A DNA stretch of 64,000 nt from an uncultured Akkermansia sp. (GCA_905200945.1 CAJKMG010000010.1:1-64000), one strand, 5' to 3'; shown: positions 52,032-61,585, numbered from the stretch's first letter. The notes: generated by a model not told the origin, from the sequence alone. A program made the numbers and translations.

Positions 52032-54182
52032 TCAGGATATACGGGTAAACCGAAGGTGTTTTATCACCATATCATTCACCAGACGATTCATATTTTCAGA
52101 AAAGGAATCATACACCAGTTCCACACGGCAGGGGCCGGGCGTCATCACCACTTCCACTGCTGTGGAATAAATAAAATACTCCCAGTTTCCGGAACGGGAC
52201 GTATGGGGAAAAGCCAGCGTTCCCGCGCGCCTGCCGTTCAGGTACAGGCTGCGCAGGGCACAGGTATTTCCGTCTGAAACATCATAAGTGCCGTTAGCAA
52301 AAAAGGCGTCCACCCGGTAAACGCCGGGCTTGTCTATATTGACATTGTAGCAAAGAGCGTCCGGAGACTCCGTTACGCGGGAAAACCAGACTTCATCCCC
52401 GCTCAGCCCGCAGGGGCGCGTCTCCATTCGGGAATCTGCGGAAGGATAATCATTGGGTTCATTAAGATAGGACTCCCTGCCATCCAGAGCGACCGCCATC
52501 ACCTGGAAAGACACATCCCCCCGGCCGGGAACAGGGATATAATGGCAGCACTCCGTCTGAGATACAGGGATGCCGTTCCGGTAAACACGGTAATAATCGG
52601 CTCCTTTCACAGCCTCCCATGCAATGCCATGGCGCGTCGCCTTCCACGCTGGAGCCTCCAGGCTGCCGCCCATGCGGGTTAAATTCACCGTCCCCTCCAC
52701 TTTTTCTCCGCCGGCCAACTCCAATTTCACAAAAACGCGGCCCTTCATATCCGGAGAAAGGACGGGAGGGGCCTCCTGCCCGTTAACCAGGCACCTCTCT
52801 ATCCGGTGCCCGCTGCCCTGCAGAATCACATCCATCGTCATGCCGCGGTATTCCAGCCCGGACAACTCATGAACGCCTTCAAAAGATTTTGGAACGCAAG
52901 GGCGGAATTCCAGAGAATCCGGAGACAGGCGGATACCGAACAATCCCTTGTAAAAACAGCCCAGCATTGAGGCAATACTCCAGAGCTGGCTATCCGAACT
53001 GAGCAGCAGCCCCTCATCCAGCCCCGTTTCCAGAAGAACATTCTCCTTGTTCGTTCCGCACAGCAGGACGGCGCGAACAAGGCAGGCGACCGCCAACGCC
53101 AGGGCTGATTCATTCTCCACCTCCGCAGCGGCCAGCGCATAATAGCCCTCCACGAACGGCCACATGGCGCGGTTGTGGTAGGCAGGCACGCTCTCAGGCA
53201 TCTGGGGATGGATACAGGGAATGCCATAAACGCCATGAGGAAGGGAGGCAATCATCCCGGCGGCATGAGCCCTCCCGGCCTGCCCCAGAAGAACGCAAAG
53301 CAAATTGCCCAGGGAATCCACCTTCTCCGACAGTACGGGATACCCGCGCCCATACAGGTACTGCCCATACAGGACATGTTCCGGAATCCTGAAAAAACGC
53401 TCAATGACAGAGGACAGGGAGGCGCTCTTTTCCTCCCACTCCCGCGCTTTCACCTCCAACCCCAGCTCCCGGAACATCCGCGACAGAACCTTGCGGGCCT
53501 CCGCGTGCAGGAGCATGGTGGAAAGGCTGCATGAATCTCCAATATCAGCAGCAGTCATCCACGCAGGATAGCTCTGCTCCCGCCAATCCAGCACGGACGA
53601 TTCCCCCTTCATCAACCCACCCGTGGCTGTAAGTACCTGCTCATCCCTCATGCACGTCTTTTCCATCACCCGGCAGGAAAGGGACAACCAGTCGGCATCC
53701 CCCGTCAGGCAGTAAACTTCCCACGCCGCCATCCCCCACACCACACGGTCGGAAGAAATGGGCCAGGAACCGCCCGTACCGGTATCCTGCTCCACCTCCC
53801 CGTTCCGGATCCGTGATTTCAGGCTATTCATACAGGCATGGACATTCCACAACCCCAATCCCAGATGGGTGGAATAGGAAATATCCCGGGTCCACACGGT
53901 TGGCCAGTTGGCTCCCGTTCGGAACGTCCCTTCTTCATTAAGCAGTGCTCCGGCTTCATGCAACGCCAGGCGGTAAGCTTGATTAAGCACCTCAAAATTT
54001 CCCCGATAATGCGGAGCATTCCCTGCTTCCGAAAAAACGCGCCACTCGGAATAGCGGCCGTTTTTCATGGTTTTCACCGGACCGTCCGGCTGAACCTCCG
54101 CCCAATGCGCGGCATCCTGGAGCAAAGAATTTCCGGTCAGCGTAAAAGCCTCTCCCCTGTATAATATGCGGTCCTGGTCCAT
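52032..54182 (-). CDS. Six-hairpin glycoside hydrolase, no signal peptide
   Basis: The 716-residue protein has an (alpha/alpha)6-toroid region (about 40-440) with the acidic stretch WPTVWTRDISYSTHLGLG, GGSWPISSDRVVWGMAAW and AYHNRAMWPFVEGYYALA, similar in layout to GH63/GH78-like and glycogen-debranching enzymes. A small FnIII-like segment (about 510-580) and a C-terminal beta-sandwich (about 600-716) follow. No signal peptide exists and a TAG just before ATG 54182 rules out a longer start. The family number and substrate are not clear. The metzincin gene follows after 9 bases. Confidence 0.7.
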   Translation of the reverse strand: MDQDRILYRGEAFTLTGNSLLQDAAHWAEVQPDGPVKTMKNGRYSEWRVFSEAGNAPHYRGNFEVLNQAYRLALHEAGALLNEEGTFRTGANWPTVWTRDISYSTHLGLGLWNVHACMNSLKSRIRNGEVEQDTGTGGSWPISSDRVVWGMAAWEVYCLTGDADWLSLSCRVMEKTCMRDEQVLTATGGLMKGESSVLDWREQSYPAWMTAADIGDSCSLSTMLLHAEARKVLSRMFRELGLEVKAREWEEKSASLSSVIERFFRIPEHVLYGQYLYGRGYPVLSEKVDSLGNLLCVLLGQAGRAHAAGMIASLPHGVYGIPCIHPQMPESVPAYHNRAMWPFVEGYYALAAAEVENESALALAVACLVRAVLLCGTNKENVLLETGLDEGLLLSSDSQLWSIASMLGCFYKGLFGIRLSPDSLEFRPCVPKSFEGVHELSGLEYRGMTMDVILQGSGHRIERCLVNGQEAPPVLSPDMKGRVFVKLELAGGEKVEGTVNLTRMGGSLEAPAWKATRHGIAWEAVKGADYYRVYRNGIPVSQTECCHYIPVPGRGDVSFQVMAVALDGRESYLNEPNDYPSADSRMETRPCGLSGDEVWFSRVTESPDALCYNVNIDKPGVYRVDAFFANGTYDVSDGNTCALRSLYLNGRRAGTLAFPHTSRSGNWEYFIYSTAVEVVMTPGPCRVELVYDSFSENMNRLVNDMVIKHLRFTRIS

Positions 54183-54272
54183 AAACTAGCGGATGCTGCA
54201 TCCATTATTTTTTTAACACGGAAGAAAACTTCTGTCCCGCAGAAAATGAGGTTTATGGAATCTTCAGGCCAT

Positions 54273-54306
54273 AAAAAACCGGGCTTCCCGAAAACGGGAA
54301 GCCCGG
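54273..54306 (-). terminator. Terminator of mdh
   Basis: CCGGGCTTCCCG (54279-54290) pairs with CGGGAAGCCCGG (54295-54306), and the minus strand then has six T. Confidence 0.92.
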
Positions 54307-54324
54307 CGCAAGAGCAAATCAACA

Positions 54325-55314
54325 TTAATGCTTCAACAAAGAGGAAACGGCGTCACGTTCTTCCTTCAGTTCATTGACAGTAGCGTCAATTTTCTCACGG
54401 GAGAACGCATCAACCGGAAGCCCCTGAACGATTTCCCAGCCGCCATCCTTGGTGGTGCGGACCGGGAAGGAGCAAATAAGGCCTTTTTCAATGCCGTAGG
54501 AACCGTCGGAACAAACAGCCACGGAATACCAGTCTCCTTCCGGAGTCTGGGTAGCCAGGCTACGGACGGTATCCACGGCAGCGGAAGCGGCGGAAGCGGC
54601 GGAAGAAGCGCCGCGGGCCTTGATGATGGCGGCGCCGCGCTGCTGCACGGTGGTAATGAAATCACCCTTGAGCCACTCCGTATCCTTGATGACTTCCGTT
54701 ACGGGCTTGCCGCCAATCTTGGCGTTGGTGAAATCCGGGTACTGGGTGGAGGAGTGGTTGCCCCAGATGGTCATGTTAGTCACTTCCGTCACATGGACGC
54801 CGGCCTTTTCAGCAAGCTGGCTCTTGGCGCGGTTTTCATCCAGGCGGGTCATGGCAAAGAAGCGGTCGGAAGGAACGCCGCTTGCGTTGTGCATGGCAAT
54901 AAGGGCATTTGTATTGCATGGGTTGCCGACGACCAGCACGCGCACATCCTTGGCGGCGCTGCGGGCAATGGCCTGGCCCTGGCCGATGAACACCTTGCCG
55001 TTAATATCCAGCAAGTCCTTGCGTTCCATGCCGGCCTTGCGGGGCACGGAACCTACCAGCAGGCACCAGTTGGCCCCGGCGAATGCTTCATCGGGATCGC
55101 TGGTCGGGACAATTTCATTAACCAGCGGGAATGCGGCGTCACGCAATTCCATCACCACCCCTTCCAGGGCATTCATGGCCGGGGGAATTTCCAGCAGGCG
55201 CAGGTTGATCGGCTGGTCCGGCCCCAGCATGCTGCCGGAAGCAATACGGAACAGAAGGGAATAGGCAATTTGGCCGGCGGCTCCTGTAACAGTAACGGTG
55301 ATAGGTGTTTTCAT
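54325..55314 (-). CDS. mdh: Malate dehydrogenase
   Basis: Mdh interconverts malate and oxaloacetate with NAD in central metabolism. The start ATG 55314 gives MKTPITVTVTGAAGQIAYSL, the Rossmann motif. The catalytic His lies in IWGNHSSTQYPD, the Arg triad in VGSVPRKAGMERKDLL and TRLDENRAKSQL. This is the cytosolic-type MDH of about 330 residues. It is followed by a strong terminator. Confidence 0.96.
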   Translation of the reverse strand: MKTPITVTVTGAAGQIAYSLLFRIASGSMLGPDQPINLRLLEIPPAMNALEGVVMELRDAAFPLVNEIVPTSDPDEAFAGANWCLLVGSVPRKAGMERKDLLDINGKVFIGQGQAIARSAAKDVRVLVVGNPCNTNALIAMHNASGVPSDRFFAMTRLDENRAKSQLAEKAGVHVTEVTNMTIWGNHSSTQYPDFTNAKIGGKPVTEVIKDTEWLKGDFITTVQQRGAAIIKARGASSAASAASAAVDTVRSLATQTPEGDWYSVAVCSDGSYGIEKGLICSFPVRTTKDGGWEIVQGLPVDAFSREKIDATVNELKEERDAVSSLLKH

Positions 55315-55504
55315 AACGTTCAAATTAAAATAAACAGATATTCTCCTGTCTGGTTGCAGTTATATCATAAGGAAAGGAGACGCTCAATCAGGAACTTTTT
55401 ATTGTGACAGAAAAAAATCCTCTGACTCATAATGCTTGAACATCGGTCCGGCAGGCTTTATCTTTCAAGACAGTCAAGTTTTTACCAACATTTACGCTAA
55501 CACT

Positions 55505-56827
55505 ATGAATTTAACAATCATCGGCAGTGGCTACGTGGGACTGACCACTGGAACCTGTTTTGCCGAAATGGGACATCATGTCATTTGCGTGGACAACAAC
55601 GCTGAAAAAATACGTACTCTCCAATCCGGATCCATCCCCATTTACGAGCCCAAGCTGGAGGAACTCGTGAAAAAAAACGCAGCCGTGGGACGGCTGGAAT
55701 TTTCCTCTTCCATTGCCGCCTCCATCGCGGAAAGCGAAGTCATCTTCATCGCTGTGCCCACCCCACCCAATACGGACGGCTCCGTGGACCTGACCTACAT
55801 TGAAAAAGTGGCCAGGGAAATCGCCCAGGCTCTCCAGCCTGAAATGGGATACAAGGTCATCGTGGACAAATCCACCGTACCCGTCAAAACCGGGGAAAAA
55901 GTCAGCCAGACCATTAAACACTATGCGGGCCCGCATGTTCAGTTCGACATCGTCTCCAACCCGGAGTTCCTGCGGGAAGGATGCGCCGTGGACGACCTGC
56001 TGCACCCTGACCGCATTGTCATAGGAGCCAACTCGGAACAGGCCATGAACGTCATCAAGCGCGTTTACCAGCCCATCCACGCTCCCATTCTGGAAACGGA
56101 CGTCAACTCTGCGGAACTCATCAAGCACGCGGCCAACTCCTTCCTGGCTCTTAAAATTTCCTACATTAACGCTGTCGCCAAGGTCTGCGAAAAAACGGGC
56201 GCGGACGTGGAACTGGTGGCGGAAGGCATCGGAATGGACAAACGCATCTCACGCCACTTCCTTAACGCGGGACTGGGCTACGGCGGCTCCTGCTTCCCGA
56301 AAGACGTCAAGGCCTTCATCAACATCAGCCGCACGCTGGGCATTCCCTTCACCCTGCTGGAGGAAGTGGAACACATCAACGACACCCAGCACATCCACTT
56401 CCTGGACAGAATCAGGGACCGCCTGTGGGTTCTGAAGGACAAAAAGATAGCCGTCTGGGGCCTTGCCTTTAAACAAAACACGGATGATATCCGGGAGTCC
56501 ATCGCCCTGAAGCTATGTGAAAAACTCTGCGGGGAAGGAGCCATTGTCACCGCTACGGATCCCAAAGCCATGCACACGGCGGCCCCCATCCTGAAACCCA
56601 TGGGGGTCAAACTGGTGGAAGACATGTATGAATGCGCCCGGGATGCGGAAGTGCTGGTTATCGCCACGGAATGGAGCGAATATGCGAATGCGGACCTGCA
56701 GAAACTTGCCGGCGTCATGCGCAACCGCATCATCTTTGATGGAAGAAACATCCTCACTCCGGCAAACCTTCGGGCCGTAGGATTTGAATATCACTCCGTG
56801 GGCAGACCCTCTGTTGAAGAAGCCTGA
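55505..56827 (+). CDS. ugd: UDP-glucose 6-dehydrogenase
   Basis: Ugd oxidises UDP-glucose to UDP-glucuronate, used for surface polysaccharides. ATG 55505 gives MNLTIIGSGYVGLTTGTCFAE, the NAD-binding start; an extension to 55436 has no similarity. The catalytic cysteine lies in GYGGSCFPKDVKAFI, and VPTPPNTDGSVDL and LAFKQNTDDIRESIA are family motifs. Length is 440. No adjacent capsule genes are seen. A terminator follows. Confidence 0.95.
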   Translation: MNLTIIGSGYVGLTTGTCFAEMGHHVICVDNNAEKIRTLQSGSIPIYEPKLEELVKKNAAVGRLEFSSSIAASIAESEVIFIAVPTPPNTDGSVDLTYIEKVAREIAQALQPEMGYKVIVDKSTVPVKTGEKVSQTIKHYAGPHVQFDIVSNPEFLREGCAVDDLLHPDRIVIGANSEQAMNVIKRVYQPIHAPILETDVNSAELIKHAANSFLALKISYINAVAKVCEKTGADVELVAEGIGMDKRISRHFLNAGLGYGGSCFPKDVKAFINISRTLGIPFTLLEEVEHINDTQHIHFLDRIRDRLWVLKDKKIAVWGLAFKQNTDDIRESIALKLCEKLCGEGAIVTATDPKAMHTAAPILKPMGVKLVEDMYECARDAEVLVIATEWSEYANADLQKLAGVMRNRIIFDGRNILTPANLRAVGFEYHSVGRPSVEEA

Positions 56828-56869
56828 CCCCCCGGAAACCATTCCGGCCTCAAACCGCCCCATATGTAA

Positions 56870-56904
56870 AAGGCCTCCGGCACATTCAACGCACCGGAGG
56901 CCTT
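56870..56904. terminator. Terminator between ugd and the beta-barrel gene
   Basis: AAGGCCTCCGG (56870-56880) pairs with CCGGAGGCCTT (56894-56904) between two convergent genes; short T-runs flank it. Confidence 0.75.
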
Positions 56905-56933
56905 GTCATGTATTCGCTAATCCTGTTGGCCGA

Positions 56934-57914
56934 TCAAAACTCAAACAGCAACCCCGCACGCAAATAAAAACCGGGGTCATAATGGTACTTTTCCAAATCA
57001 TGGCTCCCGTTGCTGGTCTTGATGGTACCGGAATTCCCGAAGGAAAAACCGATATCCGCCACCAGCCTGGGACGAACGCTGCCCCAGTGCCCCAGCCCCA
57101 CATCGGCGCCTATGCCGGCGACTCCGGAAATCCATGCAAACTGGCGGACGCGCCGGTCATGGTGAATCGTCCATGTACCGGACACTACGGAAACGAATGG
57201 CCCCCACTTGAATCCATCGCTCACTTTGTTGATATAGGAAAGGCGGGCCCCCTCCAGCTGCAGCGTCCAATTTCGGGAAGCTTCCCATTTAAACTGAATA
57301 AGGGGCAGCAAAGGATAATCCCCAAGCTGCGGATAACAGCCGATGCCGACGCCATAGCTGAACCGGTCGTTCAAGGGGCCTGCCAGAAGAACATGGCCCC
57401 CTAAGAAAATATTATGACTCGTCCAGGTATCGAAATCCGTGGAAATCTGGGGCGTCACTCCGAAAACGAGGCGCGTCTTCCCCGTGATGGCATAGGAAAC
57501 ATTCACATTCAGCCAAATCGTGTACAGCCGGTCCACATCCATCTCATCCGCTCCTCTTCCGTTAAACCAGCTCAGGCGCAAAGCCGCTGTAGAAGAAAAA
57601 TTCCAAGAACCGCTGGACATCCTGCACAAATTCAAATCCGTCATCCAATTCTGGATGTCCACGCTTCCGTGCCCGTTTCTGGAATCCATGGGGCCAAGCA
57701 ACTCAAAATAGGACTGTGTGGGAAAAACAGGCCTGGAGACGGACTCCCCCGCCGGAGCCGGAGCGCTGTCGTAGCCGCCGGAATAAGCCTCTGCATAAAA
57801 ACCGGGATCATATCCGTCTGAAGAATCAGAATCCGGATAAGGCTGAGTATTCGCCTGAGCGGTCAAAACTATGCCGGACGCAAAAAAGAAACTCGATAAA
57901 AATCGAAGGAGCAT
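56934..57914 (-). CDS. Outer-membrane beta-barrel-like protein
   Basis: I chose ATG 57914 (MLLRFLSSFFFASGIVLTAQA), a good signal peptide; earlier in-frame starts would add 13 residues. The mature protein has alternating strands such as NVNVSYAITGKTRLVFGVTPQ, a strand-rich C-terminus ending in Phe (LLFEF), and an acidic N-terminal linker. This pattern fits an outer-membrane barrel of unknown function. Confidence 0.65.
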   Translation of the reverse strand: MLLRFLSSFFFASGIVLTAQANTQPYPDSDSSDGYDPGFYAEAYSGGYDSAPAPAGESVSRPVFPTQSYFELLGPMDSRNGHGSVDIQNWMTDLNLCRMSSGSWNFSSTAALRLSWFNGRGADEMDVDRLYTIWLNVNVSYAITGKTRLVFGVTPQISTDFDTWTSHNIFLGGHVLLAGPLNDRFSYGVGIGCYPQLGDYPLLPLIQFKWEASRNWTLQLEGARLSYINKVSDGFKWGPFVSVVSGTWTIHHDRRVRQFAWISGVAGIGADVGLGHWGSVRPRLVADIGFSFGNSGTIKTSNGSHDLEKYHYDPGFYLRAGLLFEF

Positions 57915-57972
57915 GACCGGAAAGTATACGTACGCGCGCATGCGGTCAATCAAAAGATATACAAATGACTAA

Positions 57973-58257
57973 TTAATCGCCTCCATTCCCGAATAGAACC
58001 GCAATCATAATCATCACGAGGACAAGAAGTAAGTACCATCGGGCAGCCCTGCTGTCCCGGAAACATGCTACCGCACAAACAAGAGATGTGGCAAAACCAA
58101 CCGCCGCCGCTAAAAGCATCATCCGCGCCAGCAAGAGAAAATCCAGCGCTTCCGCGGCCGCCGCAAGAAGCGTCCCTGCCACATACCCGCCAAACGACCA
58201 CCTCAACCCCACCAGCCAGAAAAAGGAAGATATCTTTCGGTGGCTGGGTCTCATCAA
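57973..58257 (-). CDS. Small polytopic membrane protein
   Basis: This 94-residue protein has three or four hydrophobic segments (FFWLVGLRWSFGGYVAG, LLLARMMLLAAAVGFATSL, WYLLLVLVMIMIAVLF). The other frame through this region is not hydrophobic. No family is recognised. It lies upstream of the beta-barrel gene on the same strand. Confidence 0.5.
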   Translation of the reverse strand: MMRPSHRKISSFFWLVGLRWSFGGYVAGTLLAAAAEALDFLLLARMMLLAAAVGFATSLVCAVACFRDSRAARWYLLLVLVMIMIAVLFGNGGD

Positions 58258-58626
58258 GCCACTCTGAAAGTCTTCTTCCTGATCTCAAGCAAAAAAACAC
58301 CGCCTTCTCGACAACATCTGCAAAGAGAGGATTTCCTCAAACACGCGGCAACCATCCAAAAACAAAATCTCTGCAAGACAGGCTACAAAACACTCAATCC
58401 GGACAGGGAATCCCTTCTTCCGGAAAAATTGAATAAAAACGGAACAAATGAATTCATCTGTCATTCATCAATACTCGCGGGGTCCATGAAAAGAAAAAAT
58501 CTTGCTCCCCTCTATAACCTTGCCTTATATGATAATAAGGCCGAAATGACAGACACAAAACCGCTTGCTTCCGGCTTTCTCCTATTGAATCAAGAAAAAC
58601 ATTAATCCAAAAGAAAGATACTTGCC
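58258..58626. other. Low-GC gap before the lipoprotein gene
   Basis: About 370 bases with no supported gene. GC falls here compared with earlier sequence and stays low to about 59940. The lipoprotein promoter probably lies near the end. Confidence 0.5.
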
Positions 58627-59058
58627 ATGAAAATGATTTTTTTATGGACCGCATGTCTAGCTATCGTAACCGGTTGTGATTCTCCTCAAAACCATCACTC
58701 TCCAACTGAAAACGGAGGAATAAAAGCTTCAGAACAACAGGGGGATTCCAGTTTTTACGGTACTTATGAAGGAATTCTTCCAGCTGCCGATTGCGAAGGA
58801 ATTAAAACGGCACTGACATTAAACAACAACAAAACTTATGTATTGAGGAGCGAATACATAGGAGAAAAAAACGCCATTTTCAAATCAGAAGGCTCTTATG
58901 ATTTAATAAATGGCGGCCTGATTGAATTGAACCAGTCCTCATCCAATGAAAAATCTTATTATAAAATAATTGACGGAAATAAAGTAATGCTGTCAGACAA
59001 AGAAGGGACAATCAACCAGGGCATCCTGGCCGGACATTATATATTAAAAAAGAAATAA
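58627..59058 (+). CDS. NlpE-like lipoprotein
   Basis: The 143-residue product has a lipoprotein signal (LAIVTGCDS, lipidated Cys17). The sequence YEGILPAADCEGIKTALTL matches the NlpE N-terminal domain, which usually reads LPCADC; here the first cysteine is Ala. Low GC and AT-rich flanks suggest acquisition, possibly from Bacteroidota, where similar small NlpE-like lipoproteins are common. NlpE proteins act in envelope stress sensing; this role is not shown here. A terminator follows. Confidence 0.75.
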   Translation: MKMIFLWTACLAIVTGCDSPQNHHSPTENGGIKASEQQGDSSFYGTYEGILPAADCEGIKTALTLNNNKTYVLRSEYIGEKNAIFKSEGSYDLINGGLIELNQSSSNEKSYYKIIDGNKVMLSDKEGTINQGILAGHYILKKK

Positions 59059-59090
59059 AACTACTTCTATCATCCATCACTTTCTCCACT

Positions 59091-59121
59091 CCGCCGCACC
59101 TCTTCCCTGCGGCGGTTTTTC
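59091..59121 (+). terminator. Terminator of the lipoprotein gene
   Basis: CCGCCGCA (59091-59098) pairs with TGCGGCGG (59108-59115), followed by five T. Confidence 0.88.
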
Positions 59122-59892
59122 TTATACCGTCTTTCAGCCCGGCATACTGATAAATCTTATTCATCTTCCCCTCCGTCAGAAAAAAAATCCGGAACGCGGT
59201 GACCGCCCATAAATCACGGTTAGGGTGAATCCTTAAATAACCGCAAGGGGGGGCAGCAAGGGAAAATGGAAAGGGTAAAGCGTCCCGCGTGAGACTCTGT
59301 TTTCCACAGGATCACTTACTACAAAACGTTTTTAGTACAAAAACAGATATTTACACGCTAATAATTCCTCTAAATTTCTCTCGAAATTATTTACTTTAAT
59401 CTTGTGTTATTCATTTTGCTATTTTGATTTGAGAAATTTTCTGAATATCAACAGTTAGAATATCTTGAAAATCCTACGGCAAGACTATTCTACACAATTT
59501 CGGATTTCTTAAACCGTATCCAGTATGCGGATAGGGGGCCAGATTATCGCACGGTATGCATGGGAATCTGGCGGGAGTACCCAAATAAGAAAAAACGCCT
59601 CTTACGGACATTTACGGGTGAAATTTCTTTCGCACCTCTTCTATTCCTACGTAAAACATACGCATTTTCAAATGCATTTCCAGCTTCTTAACGAATTCAA
59701 CCCTTTTTCAAGCATTGATGGTTGATCACAGATCCGGAACAAGTATTCCGTCAATACACAGGTTTTAAAAGAATTTTTCATTGCCTTTTTCTCCATATTG
59801 ATTCGGATACGGAAGATTTCCGGCTCGTTGACTAATCACAGGCTCGGCTTCCCGTACAGGAATAATTTATTTTACAGACAAATCATCAAGAA
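59122..59892. other. Long AT-rich stretch without recognised gene
   Basis: About 770 bases with no frame that looks coding; the longest frame (59525-59725, 66 codons) has no domain. A run of seven G is at about 59247. No tmRNA, RNase P or SRP RNA signature was found. It may be a remnant of an inserted element near the tRNA genes. Confidence 0.5.
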
Positions 59893-59937
59893 ACAGAAAA
59901 AAACAAAAGTCTGTAAATCATTTAATTTACAGACTTT
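59893..59937 (-). terminator. Terminator of the tRNA-Phe/tRNA-Pro unit
   Basis: AAAGTCTGTAAAT (59906-59918) pairs with ATTTACAGACTTT (59925-59937). The minus strand then continues TTTTGTTTTTTTC. Confidence 0.9.
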
Positions 59938-59941
59938 AAAA

Positions 59942-60018
59942 TGGTCGGGAAGACAGGATTCGAACCTGCGACATCCTGCTCCCAAAGCAGGCGCTCCACC
60001 AGGCTGAGCTACTTCCCG
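59942..60018 (-). tRNA. tRNA-Pro (UGG)
   Basis: The cloverleaf has anticodon arm CTGC-TTTGGGA-GCAG with anticodon TGG (proline) and an encoded CCA end. It is the second gene of the tRNA-Phe/tRNA-Pro unit, 34 bases after tRNA-Phe. Confidence 0.93.
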
Positions 60019-60052
60019 TATAAAAAGGGGATTTTAAAAAATGGGAGAAAAA

Positions 60053-60128
60053 ATGGTGGCTCGGGACGGGATCGAACCGCCGACACGGGGATTTTCAATC
60101 CCCTGCTCTACCGACTGAGCTACCGAGC
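60053..60128 (-). tRNA. tRNA-Phe (GAA)
   Basis: The acceptor stem is GGCTCGG/CCGAGCC and the anticodon arm GGGGA-TTGAAAA-TCCCC gives anticodon GAA (phenylalanine). The CCA end is encoded. The body closely follows the common bacterial tRNA-Phe sequence. Confidence 0.94.
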
Positions 60129-60261
60129 CACTTGCTTGCACGCAGAACGTGTTTGCGGAGCAGAATTTATCATCCTCTTCCCGATATTGCAACCACAAAA
60201 TATTATTTTTTCAACTTTCCTGTATTTTGCCACGTCCCACAGCGGGAATCCGCCCAGTCAA

Positions 60262-61197
60262 TCAGGAGGAAGCCTGCGCCAGAATACCGCTCAACAGCAA
60301 GGGAAAAATCAGCGCCGCCCAGGACAGCGTATACAGGAGAAGGGGAGGCATGTTCATCTTCAGCCTGTCCAGCACAAACATGAATGCCCCCGCCATTGCC
60401 AGCCCATAATAAATCCATGCGTCTCCGGTGTATTCCCTGGCGGCTGCAGCCAGGCAGAATACGACGTAAATGACTGTCACTCCCATCCATACCAGGGATA
60501 CCATGTCACGGTCGGCGGAATCCTGCCCGTCTTCTTCCTCTTCTTCATTCCATCGTTTGCGGCTGAACATGCAGAGGATGACCAGCGCTACCAGATACCA
60601 GGTGGGTTCGGACAGCTGGCCTCCCCAGCCGCCCCCGACCGTCCCGTAAAAGTAGGCCGGTATTCCGGCTCCCGTAGCAAAGGAAACGGCTGCAAAAAAC
60701 GCCCCCATGACGAATCCGGAAGACAGGCTCCCTTTCTGATGAGGGTTGGAAGAGAAATAGAGAAAGAGCAGGCTGCAGACGCCAGGCAGAAAGGCAAATT
60801 GAAAAATGACCACGCCCAATTGGAAAAACATGATCCAAAGCCCCGTCACGGCCGCCACCATAATGAGCAGGGAGATAACGAAACAATGCTTTTTGGCAAA
60901 AAGCAGGCATTCATCCGTGTACACGGCGGAACCACCCCGGAATATTTTCAGCACCCGGTCCAGCATATTGACGCACCAGACAGCCACAAACAGGAATTGA
61001 TACAGCCAGGGGGAGGAAACTACCACCAGATGGGACTGGCTGACGGCAAAAGCCCAGGCTATGGCGGCAGAAGGGATTTCCAATCCCATCAGGGAAAACC
61101 ACGCCCACCAGGGGGGCCTCTTCAACACCTGCTCCATTTTCCGCCTTATCATCCCCACAGCCGTCCCTTGCGCAAGCTCCCGAACCGTCATCCACAA
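60262..61197 (-). CDS. Polytopic membrane protein of unknown function
   Basis: The 311-residue protein has about seven hydrophobic segments and an acidic loop (RWNEEEEEDGQDSADRD, about residues 217-233). No known transporter or enzyme motif was recognised. An alternative start at residue 16 (MIRRKMEQVLK) would remove a short amphipathic N-terminus. It is divergent from rpmE2. Location is the inner membrane. Confidence 0.65.
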   Translation of the reverse strand: MWMTVRELAQGTAVGMIRRKMEQVLKRPPWWAWFSLMGLEIPSAAIAWAFAVSQSHLVVVSSPWLYQFLFVAVWCVNMLDRVLKIFRGGSAVYTDECLLFAKKHCFVISLLIMVAAVTGLWIMFFQLGVVIFQFAFLPGVCSLLFLYFSSNPHQKGSLSSGFVMGAFFAAVSFATGAGIPAYFYGTVGGGWGGQLSEPTWYLVALVILCMFSRKRWNEEEEEDGQDSADRDMVSLVWMGVTVIYVVFCLAAAAREYTGDAWIYYGLAMAGAFMFVLDRLKMNMPPLLLYTLSWAALIFPLLLSGILAQASS

Positions 61198-61223
61198 ACT
61201 TCCTTATTTTTACGCGGGGATGC

Positions 61224-61251
61224 TTGACATGCAATAAAACATATTTATACT
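61224..61251 (+). promoter_or_regulatory. Sigma-70-type promoter of rpmE2
   Basis: TTGACA (61224-61229) and TATACT (61246-61251) are separated by 16 bases, a near-consensus pair 37 bases before the ATG at 61288. Confidence 0.8.
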
Positions 61252-61287
61252 TGCGTTCCCCTTGCGTCGGAAACGCAATACATCACC

Positions 61288-61563
61288 ATGAAGAAAGATA
61301 TTCATCCCCAGTATAATCCGGTCGTTTTTGTTGACATTACCACCGGACGCCGCTTCATCACCCGTTCCACCGTTCGTTCTCCCAAGACGGAAGTTATTGA
61401 CGGGGTTGAACATTTCGTGGTTTCCTGCGGTATCACCTCTGATTCCCATCCGTTCTTCACTGGCAAGAACCAGTTTGTGGACACGGAAGGCCGCATCGAC
61501 AAATTCCAGAAGCGTTTCGGTACCGTCCGCCGCAGCGGAGGCAAGCCCAAGCTCAACAAGTAA
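61288..61563 (+). CDS. rpmE2: 50S ribosomal protein L31 type B
   Basis: The 91-residue protein begins MKKDIHPQYNPVVFVDITTG and has SDSHPFFTGKNQFVDTEGRIDKFQKRFG, the L31 signature. The zinc-ligand cysteines of the C+ type are missing (only one cysteine remains), so it is the zinc-independent C- paralogue that replaces the zinc form under zinc limitation. No Zur box was identified. A near-consensus promoter precedes and a terminator follows. Confidence 0.94.
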   Translation: MKKDIHPQYNPVVFVDITTGRRFITRSTVRSPKTEVIDGVEHFVVSCGITSDSHPFFTGKNQFVDTEGRIDKFQKRFGTVRRSGGKPKLNK

Positions 61564-61585
61564 GAGGTGCCTTCAGCAATTTTTC

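Noticed and set aside
57950..58300. 116-codon minus-strand frame
   Set aside because: Overlaps the hydrophobic 94-residue frame, which makes better sense as a membrane protein.
59122..59892. Possible structural RNA (tmRNA, RNase P, SRP RNA)
   Set aside because: None of the conserved cores of these RNAs is present.
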